DNA of 64,000 nt from Sphingobacterium corticibacter. Its GTDB lineage: Bacteria; Bacteroidota; Bacteroidia; Sphingobacteriales; Sphingobacteriaceae. Positions 1-7,979 of the stretch are shown piece after piece; position 1 is the stretch's first letter; each line of letters begins with the position of its first letter. The translations under genes and the position numbers were made by a program. Under the pieces are notes generated by a model. It was not told where the DNA came from and searched no databases. It worked only from the letters and a program-made list of their open reading frames with translations. The stretch covers positions 372,001-436,000 of the forward strand of contig NZ_QDKG01000002.1 in assembly GCF_003076635.1 (NCBI RefSeq), in the 5' to 3' direction.

Positions 1-943
1 GCCAAATGGCAATTTCCCAACAGTAGTGTATCCAAACCCAGAGGAAGAAGAAGCGATGTCGATAGCTATGAAGCAAGGCAAAGCATTGGACGCCGATATC
101 GTGATGGCGACAGACCCTGATGCGGATCGCGTAGGATTGGCGGTGAAGAACCATGCTGGCGAGATTCAATTGCTGAACGGGAACCAAATTGGTAGCTTAT
201 TGACCTACTACGTACTTTCAGCGCGTAAAGAGAAAGGTGAATTGCAAGACAACAATTACGTGGTAAAAACCATTGTAACCACGAATCTGATTTCGGACAT
301 CGCATCCAGCTTCTCGGTAAAAACCGAAGAGACCTTAACCGGTTTCAAATTTATTGGCGAGGTAATGACTAAGCTGGATGGACAAGAAAAATACTTGGTC
401 GGTGGTGAAGAAAGCTATGGTTTCTTGGTTGGTGATTTGGTAAGAGATAAGGACGCGATCAACTCCTGTGCGTTTATTGCTGAAATGGCTGCCTATTTCA
501 AGAGCAAAGGAAAATCTTTATTTGATGTCTTGACGGAGCTATATACAACATACGGCTTTTACCAAGAAAAACTGATTTCTTTAACGAAAAAAGGAAAAGC
601 TGGCGCAGAAGAGATCAAACAGATGATGGCAGATTTACGTGCGAACCTACCAACGAGTTTGGGTGGCATTGAAGTTAAGGAAGTGCGGGATTACCAAGCT
701 TCGATAGCTACTTCGCCAGCAGATGGCCGCACGACGGCTATTAACCTTCCTAAGTCGGATGTGTTGCAGTTTATCACGGTTGATGGTGATGTAATCTCAG
801 CGCGTCCTTCGGGCACAGAGCCAAAGATCAAATTCTACTGCTCGGTGAAAACAGCACTGCAATATGCAGCGCAATACGATCAGACGGCCGTGCAACTGGA
901 GGAGAAAGTTACGCGCATCATGGCAGATATCGTCAAAGATTAA
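1..943 (+). CDS. Phosphoglucomutase/phosphomannomutase, C-terminal part (5' end outside window)
   Basis: This is an alpha-D-phosphohexomutase, which interconverts hexose 1- and 6-phosphates in the cytoplasm and feeds sugar-nucleotide synthesis. The reading frame is open from base 2, so the gene starts before the window; about 314 residues are visible. Three family motifs are present: the Mg-binding loop DPDADR near base 115, the sugar-binding GGEESYG near base 405, and the phosphate-binding RPSGTEPK near base 805. The full-length family (PgcA type) is usually about 570-580 residues, so a little under half is missing. The metal loop and both C-terminal substrate loops are intact; the catalytic serine would lie outside the window. 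Whether glucose or mannose phosphate is preferred cannot be read from this part. A Nudix gene follows 27 bp downstream. Confidence 0.93.
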   Translation, partial: PNGNFPTVVYPNPEEEEAMSIAMKQGKALDADIVMATDPDADRVGLAVKNHAGEIQLLNGNQIGSLLTYYVLSARKEKGELQDNNYVVKTIVTTNLISDIASSFSVKTEETLTGFKFIGEVMTKLDGQEKYLVGGEESYGFLVGDLVRDKDAINSCAFIAEMAAYFKSKGKSLFDVLTELYTTYGFYQEKLISLTKKGKAGAEEIKQMMADLRANLPTSLGGIEVKEVRDYQASIATSPADGRTTAINLPKSDVLQFITVDGDVISARPSGTEPKIKFYCSVKTALQYAAQYDQTAVQLEEKVTRIMADIVKD

Positions 944-970
944 TACTAACAATCCATCAAAAAAGCACTC

Positions 971-1516
971 ATGACGGAACCGTGGAAGATCCTACAATCC
1001 GAATACATTATAAAGCGTCCCTGGGCGACCTTACGGGTCGACCAGGTGCAATTGCCCAATGGCCTTGTTAAGGACGAATACTATATTTTAGAATATCCAA
1101 AATGGGTAAATATGGTGGGCTTCACCGAAGACAACGAAATTGTCTTTGTTCGGCAGTACCGTCACGGTGCGGAAAAGGTTCTTTTAGAACTTCCTGCCGG
1201 CGTGGTCGAGGATGGCGAAGAACCAGAAGTGGCGGCACGGCGCGAAATGATGGAAGAAACAGGATATGCTTTCGACGAGGTGACGGAGATTTGTCAACTC
1301 TACGCCAACCCTGCAACAAGCGGTAACCTGACGTATACATACGTGATGAAAGGCGGACGTAAAGTGGCCGAACAGGAGCTGGACGATTCAGAAGACATTG
1401 AAGTCGTAATCCTATCGATCGAGGAGGCAAAAAAAATGCTGCTAGAGAATGGCGTTGGACAGGCATTGCACACTTCCGCTTTATTCTATGTATTGCATCA
1501 CGAAGGCCTATTTTAG
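971..1516 (+). CDS. Nudix hydrolase (ADP-ribose pyrophosphatase-like)
   Basis: A 181-residue cytoplasmic Nudix hydrolase. The Nudix box spans residues 77-99, with glycine at 77 and the REMMEETG core at 91-98, so the metal-binding glutamates are intact. The preceding FVRQYRHG and LELPAG segments are typical of the ADP-ribose/nucleoside-diphosphate-sugar pyrophosphatase branch (NudF-like), which cleaves X-linked nucleoside diphosphates. Substrate is inferred from this resemblance only. It lies 27 bp behind the phosphohexomutase on the same strand and may share its transcript. ATG at 971 is the only sensible start for a domain of this length. Confidence 0.9.
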   Translation: MTEPWKILQSEYIIKRPWATLRVDQVQLPNGLVKDEYYILEYPKWVNMVGFTEDNEIVFVRQYRHGAEKVLLELPAGVVEDGEEPEVAARREMMEETGYAFDEVTEICQLYANPATSGNLTYTYVMKGGRKVAEQELDDSEDIEVVILSIEEAKKMLLENGVGQALHTSALFYVLHHEGLF

Positions 1517-1564
1517 ATCATATACTATCTGTAGAATTAAATCTATTTAGCGCGTAAGAATTTA

Positions 1565-1572
1565 TAACTTTG
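1565..1572 (+). promoter_or_regulatory. Possible -7 promoter element (TAnnTTTG type)
   Basis: TAACTTTG matches the Bacteroidota -7 consensus TAnnTTTG and ends only 5 bases before the ATG at 1578. Transcription would begin at or next to the start codon, giving a leaderless or nearly leaderless mRNA. No clear TTTG -33 element is visible at the expected distance, so support is moderate. Confidence 0.35.
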
Positions 1573-1577
1573 CCGCC

Positions 1578-2897
1578 ATGGGTAGAGAAATATACGAAAC
1601 GAAGCGAAAAGCGCTTAAAATAAACCTGACACCTGAGTTTTATGGTACTTTTGCCGAAATCGGTGCTGGACAAGAAGTAGCCCGTAACTTCTTTGAAGCA
1701 GGCGCTGCTTCGGGTACAATCGCAAAAACCATGTCGGCTTACGACATGACCTTCTCCGACGCGATTTACGGCGCCGAAGAATCCGGCAGATATGTAAGTC
1801 GTACACGCCTTACCAAAATGATTTGCCGCGAATTTGCTTTGCTAGAAGAGCGTTTACATGGCGACAAGTACGACAAACGTCTTTTCTTTGCATTTGCCAA
1901 TACCGTCACTACGCTAAATTTTAGTAAGACCAACGATCCTCATGGCTGGATTGGTATTCGTTTTCAGCATGAGGTGGATAGCCCGCCCAATGATGTCATT
2001 ATACACATCCGTTTGCTAGATAGTGACAATACATTACAGCAAAAAGTATTGGGTATTATTGGCGTAAACTTAGTTTTCGCAGCCTACTATTACCGCGAAG
2101 ATATACAGACATTGATCGAATCCTTGGTAGATAACCTACCAACCGGTTCGGTGGAAATCGACCTAGTAAAAGTTGCTGGACCTGTATTTGAAAAAGTGAA
2201 TGAGCGCTTGATCAATCTCTATCTGATTGCCAAAGGGTTCTCTAAGGCGGCGATCTTCCGTGTAGATGGAAAAGCCGCTCAGGTCAAAGACTTTCTATAC
2301 AAAAAGGATATTATGATCCTGCGGACGAAGTACCGCCAAAAATCTCTTCCCAATTTTGATCTCTTTAATAGTGCCGTAGAGCAATTCAAGAAAAATACGA
2401 ACGCCACAGACGAGAGTTTGGTCGTCATCATTGAGGTGTTGATGAGTAATGTATTGGACGAAGAGGTGAACTTATCGGACGAGGATTTGGAGTACTTCGC
2501 AAAGCGTGCGGAAGAGTTGTGTGCCACGGGAAATACCATCTTGTTGTCCAACTTCACCAGAAGTAATTATTTGGCGGAGTTTTTAAACCAGTTCAAGCCG
2601 AAGAACATTGGTATTGCAACCAACATCTCCAACTTAAAGAATATCTTCAACTCTGATAATTACCAGAAAGAAAACTACACCAACGAGTTGCTTTCGTATA
2701 TCTCGGGTTTATTCAGCAAAAATGTGAAGCTATATGCTTACCCTTATTTGCAAGGAAAGGATCACGCCATTATCACGACCGAAAACATGCCTGTATCAGC
2801 CGACGCAAAGCCGCTGTTTGACTTCCTGACGATGAATAAATACATCATCGATGTCGAAGGATTCGATACCAAAGACGTAAAGACGCTAAAGTCTTAA
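1578..2897 (+). CDS. Conserved uncharacterised protein, 439 aa
   Basis: I recognise this as a conserved Bacteroidota family without an established function. From memory, relatives are often labelled nicotinate- or NMN-adenylyltransferase, but no HxGH nucleotidyltransferase motif is present, so that label is not supported here. The N-terminal 60 residues carry the conserved stretch FAEIGAGQEVARNFFEAG followed by TIAKTMSAYDMTFSDAIYG, and a third conserved block, LLEERL, lies near residue 90. There is no signal peptide or membrane segment, so a cytoplasmic protein is expected. It is transcribed alone and converges on a small membrane protein gene. A TAnnTTTG element abuts the start codon. Confidence 0.85.
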   Translation: MGREIYETKRKALKINLTPEFYGTFAEIGAGQEVARNFFEAGAASGTIAKTMSAYDMTFSDAIYGAEESGRYVSRTRLTKMICREFALLEERLHGDKYDKRLFFAFANTVTTLNFSKTNDPHGWIGIRFQHEVDSPPNDVIIHIRLLDSDNTLQQKVLGIIGVNLVFAAYYYREDIQTLIESLVDNLPTGSVEIDLVKVAGPVFEKVNERLINLYLIAKGFSKAAIFRVDGKAAQVKDFLYKKDIMILRTKYRQKSLPNFDLFNSAVEQFKKNTNATDESLVVIIEVLMSNVLDEEVNLSDEDLEYFAKRAEELCATGNTILLSNFTRSNYLAEFLNQFKPKNIGIATNISNLKNIFNSDNYQKENYTNELLSYISGLFSKNVKLYAYPYLQGKDHAIITTENMPVSADAKPLFDFLTMNKYIIDVEGFDTKDVKTLKS

Positions 2898-2899
2898 TT

Positions 2900-3166
2900 T
2901 TAGATAACAACAGTTTTCGTAATCACCGCCAGCAGCATGCCAAGGAATGTGACCAACACAATGCCTTTTCCAAGCTGCTGACGATCGTTGCGATAGCAAT
3001 ACCATACCGCTATCATATTGCCGGTTAAGGCCAGCACATACAATCCTAGTGGCTTTTGCGGCATGAGCTGCGCAATGATTTCTGTATAGCTCGTAAGGAA
3101 ATACGCGATTATCGGTAATAGGGCACCTAACATCAGCCCCAAAAGCATACTATTTTTGTGCTGCAT
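2900..3166 (-). CDS. Small membrane protein, 88 aa, unknown function
   Basis: I do not recognise this family. The 88 residues contain about three hydrophobic helices (roughly residues 7-25, 40-57 and 68-86) with a short basic loop YRNDRQQLGKG between the second and third, so it should sit in the inner membrane. It starts with ATG only 2 bp after the surE stop codon on the same strand, which suggests co-transcription and probably coupled translation with surE. Its stop lies 2 bp from the end of the convergent 439-residue gene. The tight packing supports a real gene. Confidence 0.75.
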   Translation of the reverse strand: MQHKNSMLLGLMLGALLPIIAYFLTSYTEIIAQLMPQKPLGLYVLALTGNMIAVWYCYRNDRQQLGKGIVLVTFLGMLLAVITKTVVI

Positions 3167-3168
3167 GA

Positions 3169-3951
3169 TTAGGATTTTGGAATATCAAAACTCCAAGAAT
3201 TCAATTCTGGAATCACATGATGTGCCGTCATATCAAACTGTGTTGGTACGACCGATACATAGCCATTATTCAATGCAAAAACGTCGGTATCTTCGCCGCG
3301 GTCTTCCAATTGAAATTTGCCCGTCAGCCAAAAATATTCGCGTTGATGTGGGTCTACGCGTTCCTCGAACTCCTCTACCCAACGGCCACCAGCTTGGCGG
3401 CAGATTTTGATACCTTTTAGCTTTTCTACATTCGGGAAGTTTACATTGAGCAATGAATGTTTAGGCAAGTCGTTTTTTAATACTTGAGCGGCTATACCGC
3501 GCACATACGGACGGCAGTATTCGAAATTCGCGTCGTACGAAAAGTCATCCAATGAAAACCCAATGGATGGAATTCCCTCAATCGCGCCTTCTACCGCAGC
3601 CGACATGGTACCAGAGTACAAAACATTGATCGAATTATTCAACCCGTGATTGATACCCGAAACGCACAAATCAGGTTTGCGACCTTTAAATACTTTGTTA
3701 ACAGCTAATTTGACACAATCCACTGGCGTGCCCGAGCATTTGTACATTTCTACTTTTGGATAAATATCCACCGCATCAAGACGCAATGGTTTTCCAATGG
3801 TAATAGCATGTCCCATGCCCGATTGTGGGCCATCTGGCGCCACCACGACGACTTCACCAAGATGTTGCATTTCTTCGAGTAATACCTTGATGCCGGGCGC
3901 TGTGATGCCATCATCATTCACCACGAGTATTAGGGGTTTCTTTGTTGCCAT
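3169..3951 (-). CDS. surE: 5'/3'-nucleotidase SurE
   Basis: A 260-residue SurE nucleotidase that dephosphorylates nucleoside 5'- and 3'-monophosphates in the cytoplasm. The metal-binding NDDGI motif lies at residues 12-16 and the conserved loops VSGINHG and YSGTMSAA are present in the middle. Length matches the family (about 250-260). ATG at 3951 places the NDD motif at the normal distance from the N-terminus. It is divergent from the lipoprotein amidase gene, with an 86-bp gap that must hold promoters for both. A small membrane protein gene follows with a 2-bp gap. Confidence 0.96.
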   Translation of the reverse strand: MATKKPLILVVNDDGITAPGIKVLLEEMQHLGEVVVVAPDGPQSGMGHAITIGKPLRLDAVDIYPKVEMYKCSGTPVDCVKLAVNKVFKGRKPDLCVSGINHGLNNSINVLYSGTMSAAVEGAIEGIPSIGFSLDDFSYDANFEYCRPYVRGIAAQVLKNDLPKHSLLNVNFPNVEKLKGIKICRQAGGRWVEEFEERVDPHQREYFWLTGKFQLEDRGEDTDVFALNNGYVSVVPTQFDMTAHHVIPELNSWSFDIPKS

Positions 3952-4037
3952 GTAGCGAATTTAGCAAGAATAATCGTCGGATTGCCCGATGCTCGGTAAG
4001 ATTTTTGCAGTAGCTCAACCAATTAAATCCCGATGAG

Positions 4038-4865
4038 ATGAAGAATACAGGTTTGGTATTACTGGCTGCTGCTTTATTGTTGAGCGGTTGCAAAGGAGGA
4101 AAATATGCAGCATCCGAAAAAGTATATGAGCAGAAAGCGGCTGCATTTGCCAAGACCATCACGGCACAACCGGCAGAAAATCAATGGGAAAAAGTACCCG
4201 TGATCGATAAAGAATGGGTTGCTTCCGTCAATTTTGGTACTCGCAAACCTAACTACGTAATGATTCACCATACGGCACAAAAATCGGTAAACGAAACCAT
4301 CCGAACATTTCAGCTAGAGCGCACGCAAGTAAGCGCCCATTATGTGGTGGGCAGAAATGGTAAGGTGGTACAAATGGTCAATGATTATTTCCGAGCTCAC
4401 CATGCTGGAGCTGGTTTGTGGGGCAATGATACCGATTTAAACTCCTCTTCCATCGGTATCGAACTAGACAATAATGGCACAACCGATCCGTGGCCTGAAG
4501 CACAAATATCTGCCTTAATTCAGCTATTAACAAAACTCAAAGAAAACTATAAGATTCCGCAGGCGAACTTTATTGGTCACATGGATTTTGCGCCTTCGAG
4601 AAAACCTGATCCAGCCAATTTCCCATGGGATCGTTTGGCGCAAGCGGGTTTTGGTTTCTGGTACGATGCCAATTTGCAGCCTGCACCACATGATTTCGAT
4701 GTGCATGTGGCACTACGCATTATCGGATATGATATCAAAAACCTAGATGCCGCGATCAAAGGGTTTAAACGACATTATATTCCACAAAATGCAAACGACA
4801 CCACATTCAATGAACAGGAACGCGCGATATTGTATAATATCTATATGAAGTATCTGTATCTGTAA
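4038..4865 (+). CDS. N-acetylmuramoyl-L-alanine amidase, lipoprotein
   Basis: A 275-residue lipoprotein with an amidase_2 (AmpD/PGRP-like) domain that should cleave the amide bond between MurNAc and L-Ala in peptidoglycan or released muropeptides. The signal peptide ends in the lipobox LSGC with the lipidated Cys at residue 18, so it is anchored in the periplasm-facing envelope. Zinc-ligand motifs are visible: MIHHTA near residue 76, and GHMDFAPSRKPDP near residue 180, which holds the second His and the Asp. A C-terminal extension of about 70 residues after the domain is of unknown role. It stands alone on the plus strand between surE and a non-coding repeat region. Confidence 0.93.
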   Translation: MKNTGLVLLAAALLLSGCKGGKYAASEKVYEQKAAAFAKTITAQPAENQWEKVPVIDKEWVASVNFGTRKPNYVMIHHTAQKSVNETIRTFQLERTQVSAHYVVGRNGKVVQMVNDYFRAHHAGAGLWGNDTDLNSSSIGIELDNNGTTDPWPEAQISALIQLLTKLKENYKIPQANFIGHMDFAPSRKPDPANFPWDRLAQAGFGFWYDANLQPAPHDFDVHVALRIIGYDIKNLDAAIKGFKRHYIPQNANDTTFNEQERAILYNIYMKYLYL

Positions 4866-4962
4866 GGTACTTAGCTTACTTTGGGGATTTGCGGCTTTTG
4901 CTAAATTTTTATAAAAAATGGAAGCACTATCCATTGTCTAACCAAAATATCGCACATAAACC

Positions 4963-5134
4963 GAGCCTGTGAGCTCAGCGAAGCTAACTTTTGCGAAGTG
5001 CTAGAATGGGTATCCGTTGTTGCAAAAATTTGAAGCGAGGAGTTTTTTGCTTACATTTTTTCGGAAACCACGAAGTAGCATGAGTACCAAAATGATTGAC
5101 AAAGACGAATAACAAGTAAGAGCCTGTGCGGCTC
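4963..5134. repeat. Possible interspersed non-coding repeat element, bounded by short direct repeats
   Basis: The 290-bp gap 4866-5155 has no open frame of useful size. Within it, two hairpin-prone words, GAGCCTGTGAGCTC (4963-4976) and GAGCCTGTGCGGCTC (5120-5134), share nine bases in direct orientation and bound a 172-bp unit. The unit has many short purine-rich GCGAAG/GCGAGG words. The arrangement resembles a miniature interspersed element, but copy number cannot be judged from one window. Confidence 0.3.
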
Positions 5135-5155
5135 GAGCACATCTAAAGAAGCAAT

Positions 5156-5737
5156 TTAACGACTATACAAGCCCTTCTTATCTATAAACTCTATCACCGC
5201 GTCCGGCGTCATAAATTGAACGCTCTGGCGCGCTTGAATCGCTTTACGAATCGCAGTCGAGGATAACTCCATCTGAGGCGTTTCGGTACGCGTAACCGAT
5301 GGATGATTTGCTAGTTCACCGGCATCATAAGCCGGCCTCGGATACACCAAAATCTTATAATCCCGTAAAATAATATCGGCATTCTTCCATTTTTGGAAAC
5401 TAGCCAAATTATCTTCCCCCATAATCAGGGAAAAATCATAATCAGGGTAGCGCTCTTTCAGGTGAACGAGCGTATCAATCGTATACGAAGGCTGAGGCAA
5501 ATTGAATTCTATATCCGAAGCTCGCAATCGATCGCTGTTTTGGATGGCCAAACTCACCATCTCCAGTCGATCGTACATATTGGCCAAGCTCTTTTTCTCT
5601 TTGAAAGGGTTTTGTGGCGATACCACAAACCAAACCTCATCCAAAGAAGTATAGTGAGCCATATGGTTTGCAATGATCAAATGACCCACATGAATGGGGT
5701 TAAACGATCCAAAAAACAAACCAATCTGCTTACTCAT
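5156..5737 (-). CDS. nadD: Nicotinate-nucleotide adenylyltransferase NadD
   Basis: A 193-residue enzyme that adenylates nicotinate mononucleotide to deamido-NAD, the step shared by de novo and salvage NAD synthesis. The nucleotidyltransferase signature GSFNPIHVGH lies at residues 10-19, and the C-terminal SSTAIRKAI near residue 160 is the conserved phosphate-binding motif. Length is normal. It lies 6 bp downstream of gmk on the same strand, in a gmk-nadD order common in Bacteroidota. The window also holds nadA and nadB, though in separate units about 21 kb away. Confidence 0.96.
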   Translation of the reverse strand: MSKQIGLFFGSFNPIHVGHLIIANHMAHYTSLDEVWFVVSPQNPFKEKKSLANMYDRLEMVSLAIQNSDRLRASDIEFNLPQPSYTIDTLVHLKERYPDYDFSLIMGEDNLASFQKWKNADIILRDYKILVYPRPAYDAGELANHPSVTRTETPQMELSSTAIRKAIQARQSVQFMTPDAVIEFIDKKGLYSR

Positions 5738-5743
5738 ATCCGT

Positions 5744-6313
5744 TTAAGATTTGATAAATGGAATGACCAAATCCTCCGCTTGCTGACAAGCTTCCTCTAG
5801 CTCGAAATTGTTGAGGATCACATCAAACTTATCCGCAAAACTAAGCTCATGCTCGGCTTTGGCAAAGCGCTCTTTCAACTTTTCTTCACTGTCTGTACCT
5901 CTTCCTGTTAAGCGCTCTTTCAACACCTCCAACGATGGCGGATTCACAAAAATAGCCAAAGCCTCATCTGGAAATTTAGATTTCAGGCGCAGTCCGCCGA
6001 CCACGTCAATATCGAAGATCACGTGCTTTCCTTCGGCCCAAATGCGTTCTACTTCTGAACGCAGTGTACCATAAAAAGTGCCTGAATATACTTCTTCGAA
6101 CTCGATGAAGTTTTGGTGCGCAATCTTGTGTAAAAAATCGTCTTTGGAAATAAAATAATAATCTTTTCCATCTACCTCTTCCCCACGTGGAGCACGCGTA
6201 CTTGCCGAAATCGAGAAGGCCAGATCGTTAGGGTATTTGTTTAATAGATGTCTTACTATAGTTGTTTTTCCTGCACCAGATGGTGCAGAAAAGATAATCA
6301 ATTTGCCACTCAT
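5744..6313 (-). CDS. gmk: Guanylate kinase
   Basis: A 189-residue guanylate kinase (GMP + ATP to GDP + ADP). The P-loop APSGAGKT is at residues 10-17, and the GMP-binding segment with STRAPRGEEVDGKDY follows near residue 38-52, matching the family closely. It sits between yicC (7-bp gap upstream) and nadD (6-bp gap downstream) and is surely co-transcribed with both. The ATG at 6313 gives the usual short N-terminus before the P-loop. Confidence 0.97.
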   Translation of the reverse strand: MSGKLIIFSAPSGAGKTTIVRHLLNKYPNDLAFSISASTRAPRGEEVDGKDYYFISKDDFLHKIAHQNFIEFEEVYSGTFYGTLRSEVERIWAEGKHVIFDIDVVGGLRLKSKFPDEALAIFVNPPSLEVLKERLTGRGTDSEEKLKERFAKAEHELSFADKFDVILNNFELEEACQQAEDLVIPFIKS

Positions 6314-6320
6314 GCTACTC

Positions 6321-7196
6321 TTATAGTACGTTTAATAACTGTTCCTTAATTTTTTCCAGCTCCTCTTTCATGCGCACTACGATCTGCTGGATATGCGCAT
6401 TATTGGCTTTAGAGCCTAAGGTATTGATCTCGCGACCCATTTCTTGCGAGATAAATCCCAATTTCTTTCCACTAGGATTAGGCGCTTTTAGCGCTTCTAG
6501 GAAATACGCACAGTGGCTACTCAAGCGCACTTTTTCTTCGGTGATGTCTAACTTATCGATGTAATAAATCAATTCCTGCTCGAAACGATTCATGTCTACA
6601 TTTTCTTTTCCCACGGCGGTATCCATGTACTGCGCGATGCGTTCGCGAATCAACGGGATACGATCGCCATCTACCGCTTCTACCTCCTTCTGGAATGCCA
6701 TGATATCCGCCACACGTTTTTGTAGATCTGCACTCAATACATTTCCTTCATCCAGACGGAATTGATTGAATTTTTCGATCGCTTGGTGGAATGCTTCGAA
6801 TAAAACTTTGACCTCTTCCTCATCGGTTTCTGTCTCATTGGATCCTACGACCTCGGGCATTTGCAAAGCCAATTGAAGCAATGGCGATTGCTCATCGCCT
6901 ACGGCATCAGCCAGCTCTTTCAGCTGTGCGTAATATTTTTTAAATAACCTTTCATTGATGGTCGACGATGTAGCAGTTTGGTCCGCATATTCTGCCGTTA
7001 CCGTGATATTGACCTTTCCTCGCTCGATGAGCTTTCCGCTTTCGGCGCGGAGCGCCAATTCCTTATCAGATACGTGCTTAGGCAAACGCAAGCTTAGCTC
7101 TAAAAACTTCGAATTGAGGGATTTTATTTCTACAGTGTACTTTACCGTTTGGTTTTCTGCCAAACCTGTACCGTAGCCGGTCATGGATTTTATCAT
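6321..7196 (-). CDS. yicC: YicC family endoribonuclease-like protein
   Basis: A 291-residue YicC/YloC family protein. It begins with the characteristic MIKSMTGYG and ends with the family's C-terminal domain, including the segment QEMGREINTLGSKANN. The family is linked to RNA turnover (the E. coli member acts in small-RNA decay as a ribonuclease); the role here is inferred by family. I chose the ATG at 7196; a TTG two codons earlier is in frame but the conserved N-terminus fits the ATG. It heads the yicC-gmk-nadD run. Confidence 0.94.
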   Translation of the reverse strand: MIKSMTGYGTGLAENQTVKYTVEIKSLNSKFLELSLRLPKHVSDKELALRAESGKLIERGKVNITVTAEYADQTATSSTINERLFKKYYAQLKELADAVGDEQSPLLQLALQMPEVVGSNETETDEEEVKVLFEAFHQAIEKFNQFRLDEGNVLSADLQKRVADIMAFQKEVEAVDGDRIPLIRERIAQYMDTAVGKENVDMNRFEQELIYYIDKLDITEEKVRLSSHCAYFLEALKAPNPSGKKLGFISQEMGREINTLGSKANNAHIQQIVVRMKEELEKIKEQLLNVL

Positions 7197-7293
7197 ACGC
7201 AAAGGTACGAAAACCTATATGAAAATTAATTGCTAATCTCTCGACCTCGAGAAGAAGCTATTTCTTCGGAAAAAATACATAAAAACGTGCGAG

Positions 7294-7965
7294 CTATAAG
7301 CCTTCAGCACGCGCTTTGCGCGATGTATTCCACTCCTTGATAAAGCCATAAATAATTGGCAATACCGAAACGAGGATAATGCCTAAGACGACTTTTTCAA
7401 AGTTGTCGGCCACCACTGGAATATTGCCCAAGAAATACCCGACTAGGGTGATACCAAATACCCAAACGAAGCCGCCGATGACATTGAACGTGAAAAAGCG
7501 GCCATAATTCATATGTCCAATGCCAGCCACAAAAGGAGCAAAAGTTCTTACAATCGGAACGAAACGGGCGATAATGATGGTCTGAGGACCATGTTTTTCG
7601 TAAAATTGATTGGTCTTTTCAATGTATTCGTCTTTAACAAGCTGCTTGTTGAACAGTCTTAACCGAACAAACCGATCACCGGCATATTTGCCGATGAGAT
7701 AGTTACAGGCATCGCCTAAAACCGCAGCAACGAATAACAATACCAAGCAAAAGTAAATGTTCAGCTGCCCTTGTGCTGCAAACATGCCCACGGCAAATAA
7801 TAGAGAATCGCCCGGCAAGAATGGCATCACGACCAAACCTGTCTCTACGAAAATAATAAGAAAGAGGATCGCATAGATCCAATACTTGTAATCAGCAATC
7901 AGCTGTATCAGATGATCGTCAATATGTAAGATGAAATCGATGATTCCATATAAAAAATCCGTCAT
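7294..7965 (-). CDS. DedA family membrane protein
   Basis: A 223-residue integral membrane protein of the DedA/SNARE-associated (VTT) family, implicated in undecaprenyl-phosphate or phospholipid flipping and membrane-potential maintenance. It has 4-6 hydrophobic segments, the early motif ETGLVVMPFLPGDSLL near residues 41-56, and the conserved basic segment ARFVPIVRTFAPFVAG near residues 133-148. It lies 14 bp downstream of dnaN on the same strand and may be co-transcribed. The substrate cannot be decided from sequence. Confidence 0.93.
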   Translation of the reverse strand: MTDFLYGIIDFILHIDDHLIQLIADYKYWIYAILFLIIFVETGLVVMPFLPGDSLLFAVGMFAAQGQLNIYFCLVLLFVAAVLGDACNYLIGKYAGDRFVRLRLFNKQLVKDEYIEKTNQFYEKHGPQTIIIARFVPIVRTFAPFVAGIGHMNYGRFFTFNVIGGFVWVFGITLVGYFLGNIPVVADNFEKVVLGIILVSVLPIIYGFIKEWNTSRKARAEGL

Positions 7966-7979
7966 CGTAGCTGTGCTGA

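Noticed and set aside
1578-2897. Annotation as nicotinate/NMN adenylyltransferase
   Set aside because: No HxGH or SSTxxR motif is present; the true NadD is at 5156-5737.
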